A stretch of 64,000 nucleotides of DNA, from the NCBI RefSeq assembly GCF_012027425.1, contig NZ_SNUE01000003.1, forward strand, positions 240,110 through 304,109, written 5' to 3'. A program made the position numbers and the translations under genes. Under the pieces are notes generated by a model. That model was not told the DNA's origin. It ran no database searches and saw only the letters and a program-made list of their open reading frames with translations. The stretch's first letter is position 1, and each line of letters starts with the position of its first letter. Positions 1 to 9,935 of the stretch are shown in pieces. Source of the DNA: Thermococcus sp. MV5 (GTDB taxonomy: Archaea; Methanobacteriota_B; Thermococci; Thermococcales; Thermococcaceae).

Positions 1-46
1 CAGGAGAAGTCTGTTAATTCATTAACTATAAAGACGGGGTGGTTAA

Positions 47-316
47 ATGTTTGAGAATATAAAAGCATTTTTTAAAGGTTTTTTTAGGTCATTCAAAGCA
101 CGCTCAACAGAATATATTGAATTTGAGGAGAGAGAACTTGAAAATGTCTTTGCCCTGGTACTTATGGGATCATTCGTGGGGATCCCATCACCTCCAACGA
201 CACTTGTTATGAGATTAATGCCTCATATGGTTAGGGAAATTTATGTTATGCAAAGGAGAGCCGGTGAGATGGATGATATATTTGGAGAAATTGCCGCGAT
301 GTTTGAGATTACTTGA
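47..316 (+). CDS. Conserved small protein of unknown function
   Basis: An 89-residue protein that I cannot assign to a named family. The N-terminal part is basic and aromatic (Phe/Lys-rich, residues 1-20). The middle (about residues 34-60) is hydrophobic with a Pro-rich turn, GIPSPP, and the C-terminus is acidic. The hydrophobic stretch could be one membrane-associated helix, but it is not a clear transmembrane segment. The ATG has a good Shine-Dalgarno site, GGGGTGG at 36-42. The gene ends 9 bases before the start of the ArsA-type ATPase, whose ribosome site directly follows its stop, so the two are almost certainly co-transcribed. A helper role for that ATPase is plausible, but it rests on position alone. 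Confidence 0.75.
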   Translation: MFENIKAFFKGFFRSFKARSTEYIEFEERELENVFALVLMGSFVGIPSPPTTLVMRLMPHMVREIYVMQRRAGEMDDIFGEIAAMFEIT

Positions 317-325
317 GGTGATAAA

Positions 326-1330
326 ATGAAGGAGTATTTATTTCCACGAGAAGGTTTTAGAGTTTTATTTTTCATAGGAAAAGGTGGGGTTGGTAAAACG
401 ACTACTTCGGCAGCAGTTTCAGTTGCTTTAGCTAGGAAGGGTTATAAAACTCTGATAGTGTCAATAGATCCTGCTCATAATCTCGGTGATGTATTTGAAG
501 TTAAACTAGAGGATAAGCCTAAGCAGATAACCGAAAACCTTTATGCGATGGAACTTGATATGGAGAAGCTAATCAAGAGTTATTTGAGACATTTAGAGGA
601 GAATCTAAAGCATATGTACCGTTACCTTACAGTGATAAATCTAGAGAAATACTTTGAAGTTCTCAGCTTTTCTCCGGGTATAGAGGAGTATGCTACACTT
701 GAAGCGATTAGAGAAATATTGCAAGAGGGGGATAAATGGGAGATCATAATCTTCGACACTCCACCTACGGGGTTAACCCTTAGGGTGTTAGCTCTTCCAG
801 AAATTGCGCTTATATGGACAAAAAAGCTCATAGAAATTAGGAAAAAGATTTTAGAAAAGAGAAGAGCTATAGAAAATATACAAGGAGAAAGAAAGTTTGT
901 AATTGAAGGTGAAGAGTATAAGCTTCCGAGTATGGAGGAAGAGGATCCTGTTATGAGGGAACTAAGAGGTTATGAAGAAGAAATAAAATTCGTTCGTGAG
1001 ACTATCACTAATTCTAAAAAAAGCAGTGTAATTGCAGTGATGAATCCAGAAATGCTTCCTCTATATGAGACGGAAAGGGCTCATGAAGCATTAAGAAAGT
1101 TTAAGATTCCTTTTAATTTGGTAGTCATAAATAAGGTCATTGAACTGCAGGGGGATATTCCGAGGATAAGAGTAAAAATAGAGGCCCAGAAAAAAGTGTT
1201 AAGAGAAATAGACGGAATATTCAGGGGAATTGATATTGTAACGATACCCATGTTTGAGGAGGAGCCAAGAGGTATGAAATGGTTGGAAAAAATTGGAGGG
1301 TTAATAGTTGGAGATTCGGGAAATCTATGA
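326..1330 (+). CDS. ArsA/Get3-family anion-transporting or tail-anchored-protein-targeting ATPase
   Basis: A cytosolic SIMIBI-class ATPase of 334 residues. It has the deviant Walker A loop GKGGVGKTT (residues 18-26) with the signature lysine, the switch segment DPAHNLGD (48-55) and a DTPPTG switch II near residue 145. The length fits a single-domain Get3/ArsA protomer, which acts as a dimer. No CxxC pair is visible, so a zinc-bridged dimer of the eukaryotic Get3 type is not supported. Nothing nearby indicates arsenic resistance. The closest partner is a DUF59 protein whose start overlaps this gene by 23 bases, which favours a chaperone, targeting or metallocluster role over arsenite export. 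Start ATG follows GAGGTG at 315-320. Family is certain; cargo is unknown. Confidence 0.9.
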   Translation: MKEYLFPREGFRVLFFIGKGGVGKTTTSAAVSVALARKGYKTLIVSIDPAHNLGDVFEVKLEDKPKQITENLYAMELDMEKLIKSYLRHLEENLKHMYRYLTVINLEKYFEVLSFSPGIEEYATLEAIREILQEGDKWEIIIFDTPPTGLTLRVLALPEIALIWTKKLIEIRKKILEKRRAIENIQGERKFVIEGEEYKLPSMEEEDPVMRELRGYEEEIKFVRETITNSKKSSVIAVMNPEMLPLYETERAHEALRKFKIPFNLVVINKVIELQGDIPRIRVKIEAQKKVLREIDGIFRGIDIVTIPMFEEEPRGMKWLEKIGGLIVGDSGNL

Positions 1331-1598
1331 AGAACTCAAAAAAGTTAGAGAGCCAATAAGTGGGGAGGATATAGTGAGTCTTGGTATTGTGAGTTTGATA
1401 AGAAAGGAGGATGATAAAGTAGTTATCTTTTTGGGTCTTGCTCGTAGAACTCCTAGACACCCTTTTGAAATGGCTCTTAACTGGGCAGTGCATGCACGGA
1501 TTGTTAAGGATATAGTAAAGGTTTTAGAGGGCAAAGTTAACTTTGAGATAATTGATGATATGACATTTCAAAGATATTATCCAATAGAGGAGGTTTAA
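1308..1598 (+). CDS. DUF59/MIP18-family protein (iron-sulfur assembly type)
   Basis: A 96-residue protein that begins with a short helix followed by ISGEDIVSLGIV, the pattern of the MIP18/SufT (DUF59) family, in which a conserved acidic-Ile-Val segment leads into a beta hairpin. Family members assist iron-sulfur cluster assembly or transfer. In archaea they often lie next to P-loop scaffolds of the ApbC/Mrp type, and here the partner is an ArsA-like ATPase. The start is TTG at 1308, inside the end of that ATPase gene, with GGAGGG at 1295-1300 placed 7 bases upstream. The overlap implies translational coupling. No cysteine is present in the protein, so it would not hold a cluster alone. The family call rests on motif recognition and length. 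Confidence 0.65.
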   Translation: MEIREIYEELKKVREPISGEDIVSLGIVSLIRKEDDKVVIFLGLARRTPRHPFEMALNWAVHARIVKDIVKVLEGKVNFEIIDDMTFQRYYPIEEV

Positions 1599-1600
1599 TA

Positions 1601-2257
1601 ATGAAGGTTACTCCTGAGATGTTGCTTTTGATAATGGTCTTAGGTGCAGTGGCGGCTTTACAGTTCTATAAAGGTAGAAGACTGAACTTAAGCATAATGG
1701 AATACTACCTACGGACAATAGAAAGTATAGTAAAACCAAAGGACAAAGAATATGTGTGGATAGGAGGATATGTAGGATTTAGAGCATTTTATAAGGTTAA
1801 TGAGGCCAATTTGGATAAGTTTGAGTATACCTTAACACTTCTACCAAGACAAAGCATCCTCTATTTCCCAGTTTCAAAGATAATTAATAGGCATGACAAG
1901 ATATACTTTGTTATAAAGCCCTACACCACAATTAGACGTGAAGTACACTTGATTCAGAAGGGTTATTATAGGTTTAAACCGAAGATTGAAGATGAAGAAC
2001 TTCTTCAGAGGGAAGTAATTGAAGTGAATGGAAAGCAGTACGAGGTGCTCTTTGAGAAAAGACGCGATGTAGAGCTACTTAGAGACTTCATTCAAGGATT
2101 TTCCAAGGCGGAAAATGTTAAGCATATATCACTTACACCAAAAACTAACGTACTATATGTCTTCATGAAGCCAGAGATTGAAACCATAGAGCAGGATGTG
2201 AGACACATAATCCGTTTTGTTAATGAAAGTTTAAAAGAGGGTCTCTTTGATAGATGA
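1601..2257 (+). CDS. Membrane-anchored protein of unknown function
   Basis: A 218-residue protein with one hydrophobic N-terminal segment (about residues 4-20, MLLLIMVLGAVAALQF) followed by a soluble alpha/beta domain rich in basic and aromatic residues. It would be held in the membrane by a single N-terminal helix. I recognise no catalytic motif. The gene starts 2 bases after the DUF59 stop, with AGGAGG just upstream, so it completes a four-gene unit with the small protein, the ATPase and the DUF59 gene. That arrangement would place a membrane partner next to a Get3-like ATPase, which is suggestive but not evidence of function. Confidence 0.7.
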   Translation: MKVTPEMLLLIMVLGAVAALQFYKGRRLNLSIMEYYLRTIESIVKPKDKEYVWIGGYVGFRAFYKVNEANLDKFEYTLTLLPRQSILYFPVSKIINRHDKIYFVIKPYTTIRREVHLIQKGYYRFKPKIEDEELLQREVIEVNGKQYEVLFEKRRDVELLRDFIQGFSKAENVKHISLTPKTNVLYVFMKPEIETIEQDVRHIIRFVNESLKEGLFDR

Positions 2258-2299
2258 AGACAAAAACCTAATAAATTTCTTTTTAAATTTTTACCCACT

Positions 2300-2337
2300 C
2301 GAAAGCCTTGCCTTTTAGGGCGGGGGAGGAGGTCAGT
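2300..2337 (+). repeat. Solo IS200/IS605-type right-end-like hairpin (copy A)
   Basis: The sequence runs GAAAGCCTTGCCTTTTAGGG then CGGGGGAGGAGGTCAGTC. It can fold as an imperfect hairpin with a bulged G and G-T pairs. Its layout (AAAGCC, hairpin, GGGGAGGAGGTCAG) is the one I associate with right ends of TnpB-type elements in Thermococcales. No transposase gene is attached. The terminal GGAGGAGGT lies 5-14 bases upstream of the next ATG and so acts as the Shine-Dalgarno site of the m5C methyltransferase. Related copies lie at 7979, 22861, 33755, 51884 and 52040. Confidence 0.6.
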
Positions 2338-2338
2338 C

Positions 2339-3271
2339 ATGATAGGAAGACTTTTTGCCCTTGGCTATTCAAAAGAGTTTGCAGAGCGTTATTACCAACT
2401 TTGGGGTGAGAGAGCTTTAAGGATAGCTGAGGCAATGGAAAAACCTCTTCCAAGATGTTTTCGAGTCAATACTCTTCGTGCTGATGTATCGAAACTTACC
2501 AAGATGTTAAACAAAAAAGGATTTCAATTCAAGCGCGTTCCTTGGGCGAGAGAAGGTTTTTGTTTGACTAGAGAGCCTTTTTCAATTACCTCAACTCCAG
2601 AATATCTAGGAGGATTAGTTTATATCCAAGAGGCCTCCTCAATGTATCCACCAGTAGTCCTTGGACCAAGGCCTGGAGAAATTGTAGCGGATATGGCTGC
2701 GGCTCCAGGAGGGAAGACATCTTATATGGCCCAACTGATGGAAAACAAAGGAGTAATATATGCTTTTGATGTGGGAGGAGATAGACTAAAGGAGACCAGA
2801 CTTAATCTTTCAAGACTTGGAGTGACAAATACTATCCTTGTTCATAAAAGTTCTCTGTACATGGGAGAACTTGACATGGAGTTTGATAAAATTCTTTTGG
2901 ACGCCCCCTGTACTGGTAGTGGCACAATCCATAAAAATCCAGAGAGAAAAGCAAATAGGACAATTAAAGATGTTAAATTCTGTCAGAATTTACAAATACA
3001 GATGATAAAGGTTGCATTAGAGAATCTAAAGGTTGGGGGAGTATTAGTATATTCTACATGTTCATTGGAACCAGAGGAGAATGAATTTGTAATCCAATGG
3101 GCGCTCGATAACTTTGATGTTATCCTTTTACCTCTTCGATTTGGCGAGCCAGCCTTAACCTCCCCATTTGACATAGAGCTTAGTTCTGAACTCTCTAAGG
3201 CAAGACGATTCTATCCGGATGAGCATAATACTAGTGGGTTTTTTGTGGCTAAGATTCAGAAAAAATTCTAA
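2339..3271 (+). CDS. RNA (cytosine-5)-methyltransferase, NSUN/Trm4 type
   Basis: This is a SAM-dependent methylase that places m5C in tRNA or rRNA. The sequence shows the SAM loop MAAAPGGKTSYMAQL (about residues 119-133), the motif IV region LDAPCTGSGT, whose Cys follows Asp-Ala-Pro, and the motif VI catalytic region YSTCSLEPEENE with the nucleophilic Cys. Both cysteines of the RNA m5C class are present. At 310 residues it matches archaeal Trm4-like enzymes, which lack the longer eukaryotic extensions. The ATG is preceded by an exceptionally strong GGAGGAGG, which belongs to a solo transposon-end-like repeat, so translation signals here appear to have been donated by that repeat. Substrate (tRNA or rRNA) cannot be read from the sequence. 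Confidence 0.9.
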   Translation: MIGRLFALGYSKEFAERYYQLWGERALRIAEAMEKPLPRCFRVNTLRADVSKLTKMLNKKGFQFKRVPWAREGFCLTREPFSITSTPEYLGGLVYIQEASSMYPPVVLGPRPGEIVADMAAAPGGKTSYMAQLMENKGVIYAFDVGGDRLKETRLNLSRLGVTNTILVHKSSLYMGELDMEFDKILLDAPCTGSGTIHKNPERKANRTIKDVKFCQNLQIQMIKVALENLKVGGVLVYSTCSLEPEENEFVIQWALDNFDVILLPLRFGEPALTSPFDIELSSELSKARRFYPDEHNTSGFFVAKIQKKF

Positions 3272-3332
3272 AATAGAAAGAAAAACATTTAATAATATGT
3301 AAACATACAGTAATTTTAGGTGAATTCCAGTG

Positions 3333-3968
3333 ATGTTGCAACTAAGGGATTTTTTAAATGATATCCATGAGGGGGAGAGAGTATTCATTGAGTATGAGTC
3401 CACGTCTCATCCAGAACTTTTTCTTGATGGGTTGGTGAAATGGAGCAATGAAGAGAGGGTACCACTCTTAATCGTTGACATGCTAGATACATTTCATCTA
3501 TTTGTACAGCAGCTTAGATTTTTAGGGTATAATACTCATCATTTGGAAAATCTTTGTGTTATCAAAGGAGGGGGTAAAGTTGAACTTGGGAGGGTAATTG
3601 GAAGGGTTAGAATAATGGAAGAGTTCTATGTGCAACTTAAAGAGTATAATGATGCAATAAGGTTATTTTTTGAGAAAGTCAAATCTGATAGGGCCGTTAT
3701 TGTGTTTTTGGGCATGGAAAAGTTCATGTACTCCTTCCAAGAATCTTCCTATAGGGTCGAAGAGTATTTTGATAAGGTTGTAAGAAGACCATTATTTAAG
3801 GGAAACATAATCTTTGTTTTTGCTCTGAAGGGTATCATGAGTGCTCAAGTCGAGGCACTATGGCATGAGAGTTCCACAAGAGTTCTTGAGATCAATGGTA
3901 GAGGAGATAGATTTTTCATTAAAAAAGCACCCAAACTTGATCATTTGGATGGGGTGATAGAATTATGA
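3333..3968 (+). CDS. DUF257 protein, copy 1
   Basis: A member of DUF257, a family known mainly from Pyrococcus and Thermococcus with an alpha/beta fold related to RecA/KaiC-like NTPases but lacking an obvious P-loop. The protein has the family pattern: EGERVFIEY near the N-terminus, a central LLIVDMLDT strand, a VIKGGGKVELGRVIGRV hairpin, and a C-terminal segment with Phe-Ile-Lys-Lys-Ala-Pro. Two adjacent starts exist, GTG 3330 and ATG 3333; ATG is preferred. It overlaps the next gene by 4 bases (ATGA), so the two DUF257 genes are co-translated. The function of the family is unknown. Confidence 0.85.
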   Translation: MLQLRDFLNDIHEGERVFIEYESTSHPELFLDGLVKWSNEERVPLLIVDMLDTFHLFVQQLRFLGYNTHHLENLCVIKGGGKVELGRVIGRVRIMEEFYVQLKEYNDAIRLFFEKVKSDRAVIVFLGMEKFMYSFQESSYRVEEYFDKVVRRPLFKGNIIFVFALKGIMSAQVEALWHESSTRVLEINGRGDRFFIKKAPKLDHLDGVIEL

Positions 3969-4642
3969 GTTCCACAGTGGAGGAAATCTTAGAATATATA
4001 AAGTCAGTGATGTGGAGAGAAGGGATTGTGGTAGAATATTCTTCTAGTGAGCCCATTCATTTAATTTTTAAATGGTTGGTGGGAATCTCTAAGAAAATTA
4101 CTGATAATATACTTGTCCTAGATGTTTTAGATGTTTTATCAATGTTAAAATTAAATCTTGATGTTGCTGGGAAGGATACATCTTTCATACATGAGCTTGA
4201 TGTAATAAAAATAGGAGGGAACATAAAGCTTGGTAAGATAATAGGTTATGTGGATCCCCACCAAGATATTACAGTATATGCATCTAAGTATTCCAAAATT
4301 CTTCGGGAATATTACGAAACCCACAAAAATATAGTCTACTTCCTCTTTGGAATGGAAAAGCTTGTGCATCTGCAAGAAAGGAAAAGGGCATTTGAATTAT
4401 ACGCTACAAATTATACACGGTATGTTTTTGGTGATGAAGAGAGAGTGGGAATTTATTTCATAAATAGGGACATAGCGACAAGGCCATTGCTCTTACAGTT
4501 GGAAGAGGCAGCTTCTAGAGTTGTGGAGGTTATTCATGAAGAAGGAACATTAAAAATTAAAATTAGAAAGTCTCCACGCTTGGATGATTATGGAAAGGAA
4601 TTTAAGATCCCTCTTGAAGATCTTCGTCATTTAAAATTTTAG
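3965..4642 (+). CDS. DUF257 protein, copy 2
   Basis: A second DUF257 paralogue in tandem with the first, 225 residues. It keeps the same landmarks: GIVVEYSSSEPIHL, the NILVLDVLDVL strand, DVIKIGGNIKLGKIIGYV, a FLFGMEKL segment and a C-terminal KIRKSPRLDDY that parallels FIKKAPKLDHLDG in copy 1. The two copies have clearly diverged, which argues for an old duplication and perhaps a heterodimer, an inference from the ATGA coupling. The 3' end overlaps the convergent gene on the minus strand by 41 bases. No catalytic residues can be named. Confidence 0.85.
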   Translation: MSSTVEEILEYIKSVMWREGIVVEYSSSEPIHLIFKWLVGISKKITDNILVLDVLDVLSMLKLNLDVAGKDTSFIHELDVIKIGGNIKLGKIIGYVDPHQDITVYASKYSKILREYYETHKNIVYFLFGMEKLVHLQERKRAFELYATNYTRYVFGDEERVGIYFINRDIATRPLLLQLEEAASRVVEVIHEEGTLKIKIRKSPRLDDYGKEFKIPLEDLRHLKF

Positions 4643-5600
4643 TTTCAATTTCGTGGAGTACCTTTCTAGTTTCTTCACTTAACAAACTTTCAAGCTCATC
4701 TCGTGCTGCCTTGGCCACATCAAATTTTGAGGAATATTCTCTGGAAACATCTATCCAAGGAATTTTCTTCTTTTCCACAAACACATCGATATCTGCAAAT
4801 CGTTGATATCCTCTATATTCCAGTCCTTTGAGAAGGAATTTTATCCTGAGGGGATCTTCCCAAGTCATGAGTTTTATCTTGTAAACTCTAATCCTCATAA
4901 AAGGCCTTGGATAGTCCCAGTCCCATCCTTCACTTACAACGTATCCTAGATCGAGATCTTCAAGAACTAAAAGTACACGCTCAATATTTTCTTCATATCT
5001 CTTTTTTGTGTCATAGATTCTTATGGTTATTTCTCGCCATCCCTCTGGAAGTAGCTTAAAAAGCAGGATTGGTAAGTCTATTCTGAGGGCCCTATACACA
5101 TCTATGAAGTTTTTCTTGATTAAAAAGGCTCCTTTTAAATCCCCTACACTGAGATGTTTGACAAGTTTTTTGTCCGTTACTAAAAGAAGAGTGTCTTTCT
5201 CTTCTCCTTCATTTACTCCTCGGGCAAAGCTAGTCTCAATTGCATTATATCTTTGGGGGATGATTTCCGAGACCTTTTCTGCTTCTTTAGGAACTCTCAA
5301 CAATATTATTTGTGGTCCGAGATTTGCCCTGTCAAAGGGGGCTTTTGCATTCAAAAGTTCCTTTAATACGCTATCGCTTCTCATCTTTATCAAAAAGGCT
5401 CCTCTTGTTAGGTCAAGTATAGTTTTCCATTCTTCGGCAGGTGTTACAAAAACAATAGTATCAAGTTCGCCACTTTGGTTCCATGCTTCCTCAACAGATG
5501 TCTTTGGAACTCCAAAAAGGTTGGTGATGAAATTCTCCCCAACTCCAACGTTGGAGGTTCTTAAAAATAACATTGAAGGTCCAAAACGCATTAGTCTCAT
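4602..5600 (-). CDS. Conserved protein of unknown function
   Basis: A 332-residue soluble protein I do not recognise. It contains an internal repeat-like feature: the pattern RGAFLIKMRSDSV near residue 66 recurs as KGAFLIKKNFIDV near residue 155, and each follows a hydrophobic strand and a Thr/Lys-rich loop (ILDLT, LSVGDL). This suggests two similar alpha/beta half-domains. The C-terminal 100 residues are Trp/Tyr-rich then acidic and helical. The start codon overlaps the stop of the upstream phosphoesterase by one base, so the pair is translationally coupled. A role linked to the phosphoesterase is possible by position only. Confidence 0.7.
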   Translation of the reverse strand: MRLMRFGPSMLFLRTSNVGVGENFITNLFGVPKTSVEEAWNQSGELDTIVFVTPAEEWKTILDLTRGAFLIKMRSDSVLKELLNAKAPFDRANLGPQIILLRVPKEAEKVSEIIPQRYNAIETSFARGVNEGEEKDTLLLVTDKKLVKHLSVGDLKGAFLIKKNFIDVYRALRIDLPILLFKLLPEGWREITIRIYDTKKRYEENIERVLLVLEDLDLGYVVSEGWDWDYPRPFMRIRVYKIKLMTWEDPLRIKFLLKGLEYRGYQRFADIDVFVEKKKIPWIDVSREYSSKFDVAKAARDELESLLSEETRKVLHEIETKILNDEDLQEGS

Positions 5601-6190
5601 TATAATCCCCTCATCACTTTATAACCTCTTTCAAAATTTGTTCCATCTGGGTATTTGACCTTAATAACACGTTTGCTTTGTGGGAGAATGAAGTTAATGT
5701 TTAGGATCCCATTTAATCCTTTCTCGATAACTTTAAAGTTATGGCCATATAATGCAAAATCAATAGGTTTGTTGTTTTTCAGCTCACGAGGTTCGTGAGC
5801 CAAAGCCAGTCTAATTCCCTCTATTTCTATGATGTCACCGGGCTTTAGTATTTTTGCTCGTCTAGAAAATTTTCTGAGTATTTCTGGATCATCTTCATTT
5901 CCGGGCACTATATATACTCTGGCATTAGAGTTTTCAAGAATATCCAAAAGTTCTTGAACTCTCTTTTTATATCTATCTTTAAGTTCGGGTCGTCTCTCGA
6001 GTTTTATATTGTCTACGAGATCTCCGGTATGAATTATGTACTCTGGCCTACTCTTTTCTATTAAGTTGAGGATGAATGGGTATATGTTATCTGGTGTATC
6101 ACTTATGTGCATGATCTTTGGTTCTGAAGTCTCGAGTAATACCTTTGGGAGTCCTCTCCTCCTTAGAAAACTTGGAAGGTTAAATCTCAT
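5600..6190 (-). CDS. Calcineurin-like metallophosphoesterase (YfcE/MJ0936 type), divergent metal site
   Basis: A 196-residue protein with the metallophosphoesterase fold signature in order: HISDTPDN (about 28-35), HTGDLVDN (54-61), VPGNEDD (97-103), LAHEP and a C-terminal YGHNFK. The size fits compact MJ0936/YfcE phosphodiesterases. Two canonical ligands differ: the DxH motif reads Asp-Thr-Pro, and GNH[DE] reads GNED. That is unusual and could mean a changed metal preference or weak activity. It is the first gene of a two-gene unit with the unknown protein that follows. About 64 bases separate its start from the divergent dehydrogenase gene, enough for back-to-back promoters. Confidence 0.75.
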   Translation of the reverse strand: MRFNLPSFLRRRGLPKVLLETSEPKIMHISDTPDNIYPFILNLIEKSRPEYIIHTGDLVDNIKLERRPELKDRYKKRVQELLDILENSNARVYIVPGNEDDPEILRKFSRRAKILKPGDIIEIEGIRLALAHEPRELKNNKPIDFALYGHNFKVIEKGLNGILNINFILPQSKRVIKVKYPDGTNFERGYKVMRGL

Positions 6191-6253
6191 CTTGAATATT
6201 TTTTCGATAGCATTTTATATAACTTTGGTCCAAGACAGAAGAGGTGGTTTATA

Positions 6254-8017
<1,764 letters not shown>

Positions 8018-8095
8018 AAAAAGTAAATTCTCTTCAAAAATTTTTTAAATGAGTAGAATAAACCACATCAAGAACGTTTGTGGGAGGTAAAGAAA

Positions 8096-8512
8096 ATGGG
8101 AGACAAAACTAGAGTTCAGGTTAGTAAGCTCAAACCCGGGAGATATATCCTTATTGATAATGAACCGTGCAGAATAGGCAACATTACAGTTTCATCCCCT
8201 GGGAAACACGGTTCAGCAAAGGCAAGAATCGAGGCAGTTGGAATCTTCGATGGAAAAGTTAGGAGCATTGTAAAGCCAACAAGTGCAGAAGTTGATGTTC
8301 CAATTATCGACAAGAGAACCGGGCAAATCATAGCCATCACCCCTGATACAATCCAACTTATGGACATGGAAACTTACGATCTCTTTGATGTTCCAATAGC
8401 TACAGGGGTTAATGAGGATATCAAAGATAAACTTAAAGAGGGAATCAACGTTGAGTACTGGGAAACCCTTGGAAGAATAAAGATCATGAAGCTTAAGGGA
8501 GAAAGCGAGTGA
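8096..8512 (+). CDS. Translation factor aIF5A (hypusine-containing)
   Basis: Archaeal homologue of eIF5A/EF-P, which helps ribosomes form difficult peptide bonds. The modification loop [11 protein letters not shown] carries the lysine (K37) that would be converted to hypusine or deoxyhypusine. The N-terminal SH3-like domain and the C-terminal OB-type domain ([20 protein letters not shown] onward) are complete; 138 residues is the usual archaeal length. ATG 8096 is chosen because GGGAGG at 8082-8087 is correctly spaced. An upstream in-frame TTG at 8078 lies before that site and is rejected. A TATA-like TTTTTTAAAT lies at 8041-8050. The gene is monocistronic. Confidence 0.96.
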   Translation: MGDKTRVQVSKLKPGRYILIDNEPCRIGNITVSSPGKHGSAKARIEAVGIFDGKVRSIVKPTSAEVDVPIIDKRTGQIIAITPDTIQLMDMETYDLFDVPIATGVNEDIKDKLKEGINVEYWETLGRIKIMKLKGESE

Positions 8513-8550
8513 ACTTTTTTCTTATTTTTGTTTAAATTCTCATTGTGTTA

Positions 8551-8849
8551 TTATCTGAATGTCTTGTCTTTCAGAGTGGGAAGGGAGTCAGTAGTTGCTA
8601 AGGTTGTATATGAGCTGAATTTATTATCTTGGGCCCTGTAGAATAGGTAGATGGTATCGTTAACAACGATGGCTGCGGGGTTAAATGTTGCTTTGCTTTC
8701 GAAAGGATACTCTCCTGGAGATAAAATTGGTTTGTCTGAAACTCGTGTGTATCCACTTATTGGAGGAGTACAATCATACTTGAATCCATAAATTAGAAAT
8801 AGAATTGTAAATATGGATAAAAAATAATAGCTGCATATTTCTTTTTCAA
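8551..8849 (-). pseudogene. Decayed, truncated GH130-like glycosidase gene with signal sequence
   Basis: No intact gene fills 8513-8861, but the minus strand clearly codes. From 8790 down it reads GYTRVSDKPILSPGEYPFES, then KATFNPAAIVVND and TIYLFYRAQDNK, ending at a TAA at 8551. FNPAA followed by YLFYRAQDN is the first blade of the five-bladed propeller of GH130 (mannoside phosphorylase-like) and related proteins. A TTG start at 8849 with GGGAGGG at 8862-8856, which overlaps the malK stop, begins MKKKYAAIIF, a signal-peptide n-region. That frame is lost near the T-run about 8818, and the hydrophobic segment LSIFTILFLIYG continues in the next frame. So one frameshift plus loss of about two thirds of the protein. 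It sits as the last gene of the mal operon. Confidence 0.65.
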
Positions 8850-8861
8850 AAAGTTCCCTCC

Positions 8862-9935
8862 CTATCCATAAATGAGTTCTCTTGTTTTAGCATCAAATAT
8901 GTATATCCTGTCTGTCCTTGGTTTCCAGTAGACCTCTTTCACACTGGTTCCCATACTTTCTGGAAGTTGAACAACTATCTCCAAGTCGCCATAGGGGATA
9001 TGGCCGTAACTTTCCACTCCTAGTTTTTCGATACCGAGGAGCGTTCCTTTAACAAACCCTTCCTTTGCGTCTTTGCTCACTTCTACATGTTGGGGCCTGA
9101 AGCCTAGAATTACTTTTTCTCTGGCTTCCATTTCTGTTGGAAGCTCTAACAAAAATTCACCGGCATTAAAGAGTGTTCTGTTGTCTTTTACAATTATTTC
9201 TCCTTCAATTAGATTCATAGGGGGGCTTCCTACAAATGTACCGACGAAAGTGTTTGCAGGTTTGTAAAAGATTTCATTTGGAGTTCCAACTTGTTGAAGA
9301 ACTCCTTTATTCATAACGGCTATTCTATCGGCCATTGTCATAGCCTCGACCTGATCGTGAGTTACGTAGATTGTTGTTATTCCTAGATCGTAGCTCAAGA
9401 GTTTTTTAAGTTCAAAACGCATTTGGGTCCTTATTTTTGCATCCAAGTTGCTTAAAGGTTCATCTAGTAGAAACACCTCTGGCTCTCTTACAAGTGCTCT
9501 TGCAAGTGCCACTCTTTGTTGCTGTCCACCACTTAACTCGCTTGGTTTTCTATTTAATAATTCACTTATTCCTAAGAACTCTGCAACTTCTTTTACCTTT
9601 TTGGTTCGTTCTTGTTTTGGAACACCGGCCATTCTTAGAGGAAACTCAATATTTCCAAAAACACTCATATGGGGATATAAGGCATAGCTCTGAAATACCA
9701 TTGCTGTGTTTCTCTTAGTGGGGTCTATTTCGTTAACTAGTTGATCACCGATCCATATTTCACCCTCTGTAGGTATTTCCAATCCAGCAATCATTCTAAG
9801 AGTTGTTGATTTCCCACATCCACTTGGACCAAGTAGCACCATGAACTCTCCATCTTTAATTTCAAGGTTTAGCCTACTAACAGCTATTACATTTCCAAAT
9901 TTCTTTGTGACATTCTTCAGCAAAACCCTCGCCAT
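8862..9935 (-). CDS. malK: Maltose/trehalose-type ABC transporter ATPase MalK
   Basis: The ATP-hydrolysing subunit of a CUT1-family sugar importer, 357 residues. It shows Walker A GPSGCGKST (about residues 35-43), the Q-loop FQSYALYPH, signature LSGGQQQRVALARAL, Walker B VFLLDEPLSNLD and the H-loop VTHDQ. After about residue 235 comes the regulatory OB/TOBE domain that, in archaeal MalK, can contact regulators. The gene starts at the base where malG ends, so it is coupled. It is last of four intact transporter genes malE-F-G-K. A decayed GH130 gene follows immediately, its ribosome site overlapping this stop codon. Confidence 0.93.
   Translation of the reverse strand: MARVLLKNVTKKFGNVIAVSRLNLEIKDGEFMVLLGPSGCGKSTTLRMIAGLEIPTEGEIWIGDQLVNEIDPTKRNTAMVFQSYALYPHMSVFGNIEFPLRMAGVPKQERTKKVKEVAEFLGISELLNRKPSELSGGQQQRVALARALVREPEVFLLDEPLSNLDAKIRTQMRFELKKLLSYDLGITTIYVTHDQVEAMTMADRIAVMNKGVLQQVGTPNEIFYKPANTFVGTFVGSPPMNLIEGEIIVKDNRTLFNAGEFLLELPTEMEAREKVILGFRPQHVEVSKDAKEGFVKGTLLGIEKLGVESYGHIPYGDLEIVVQLPESMGTSVKEVYWKPRTDRIYIFDAKTRELIYG

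Noticed and set aside
326..1330. Arsenite efflux ATPase
   Set aside because: No arsB, arsR or arsC nearby and only one ATPase half; a Get3-like or assembly role fits the context better.
5023..5658. Plus-strand open frame of 211 codons
   Set aside because: Antisense to the unknown minus-strand gene; composition is Ser/Leu/Phe-rich as in shadow frames, and there is no ribosome site.
9437..9718. Leu/Phe-rich plus-strand frames resembling a membrane protein
   Set aside because: They are antisense to the conserved malK motifs and are artefacts of the opposite strand.
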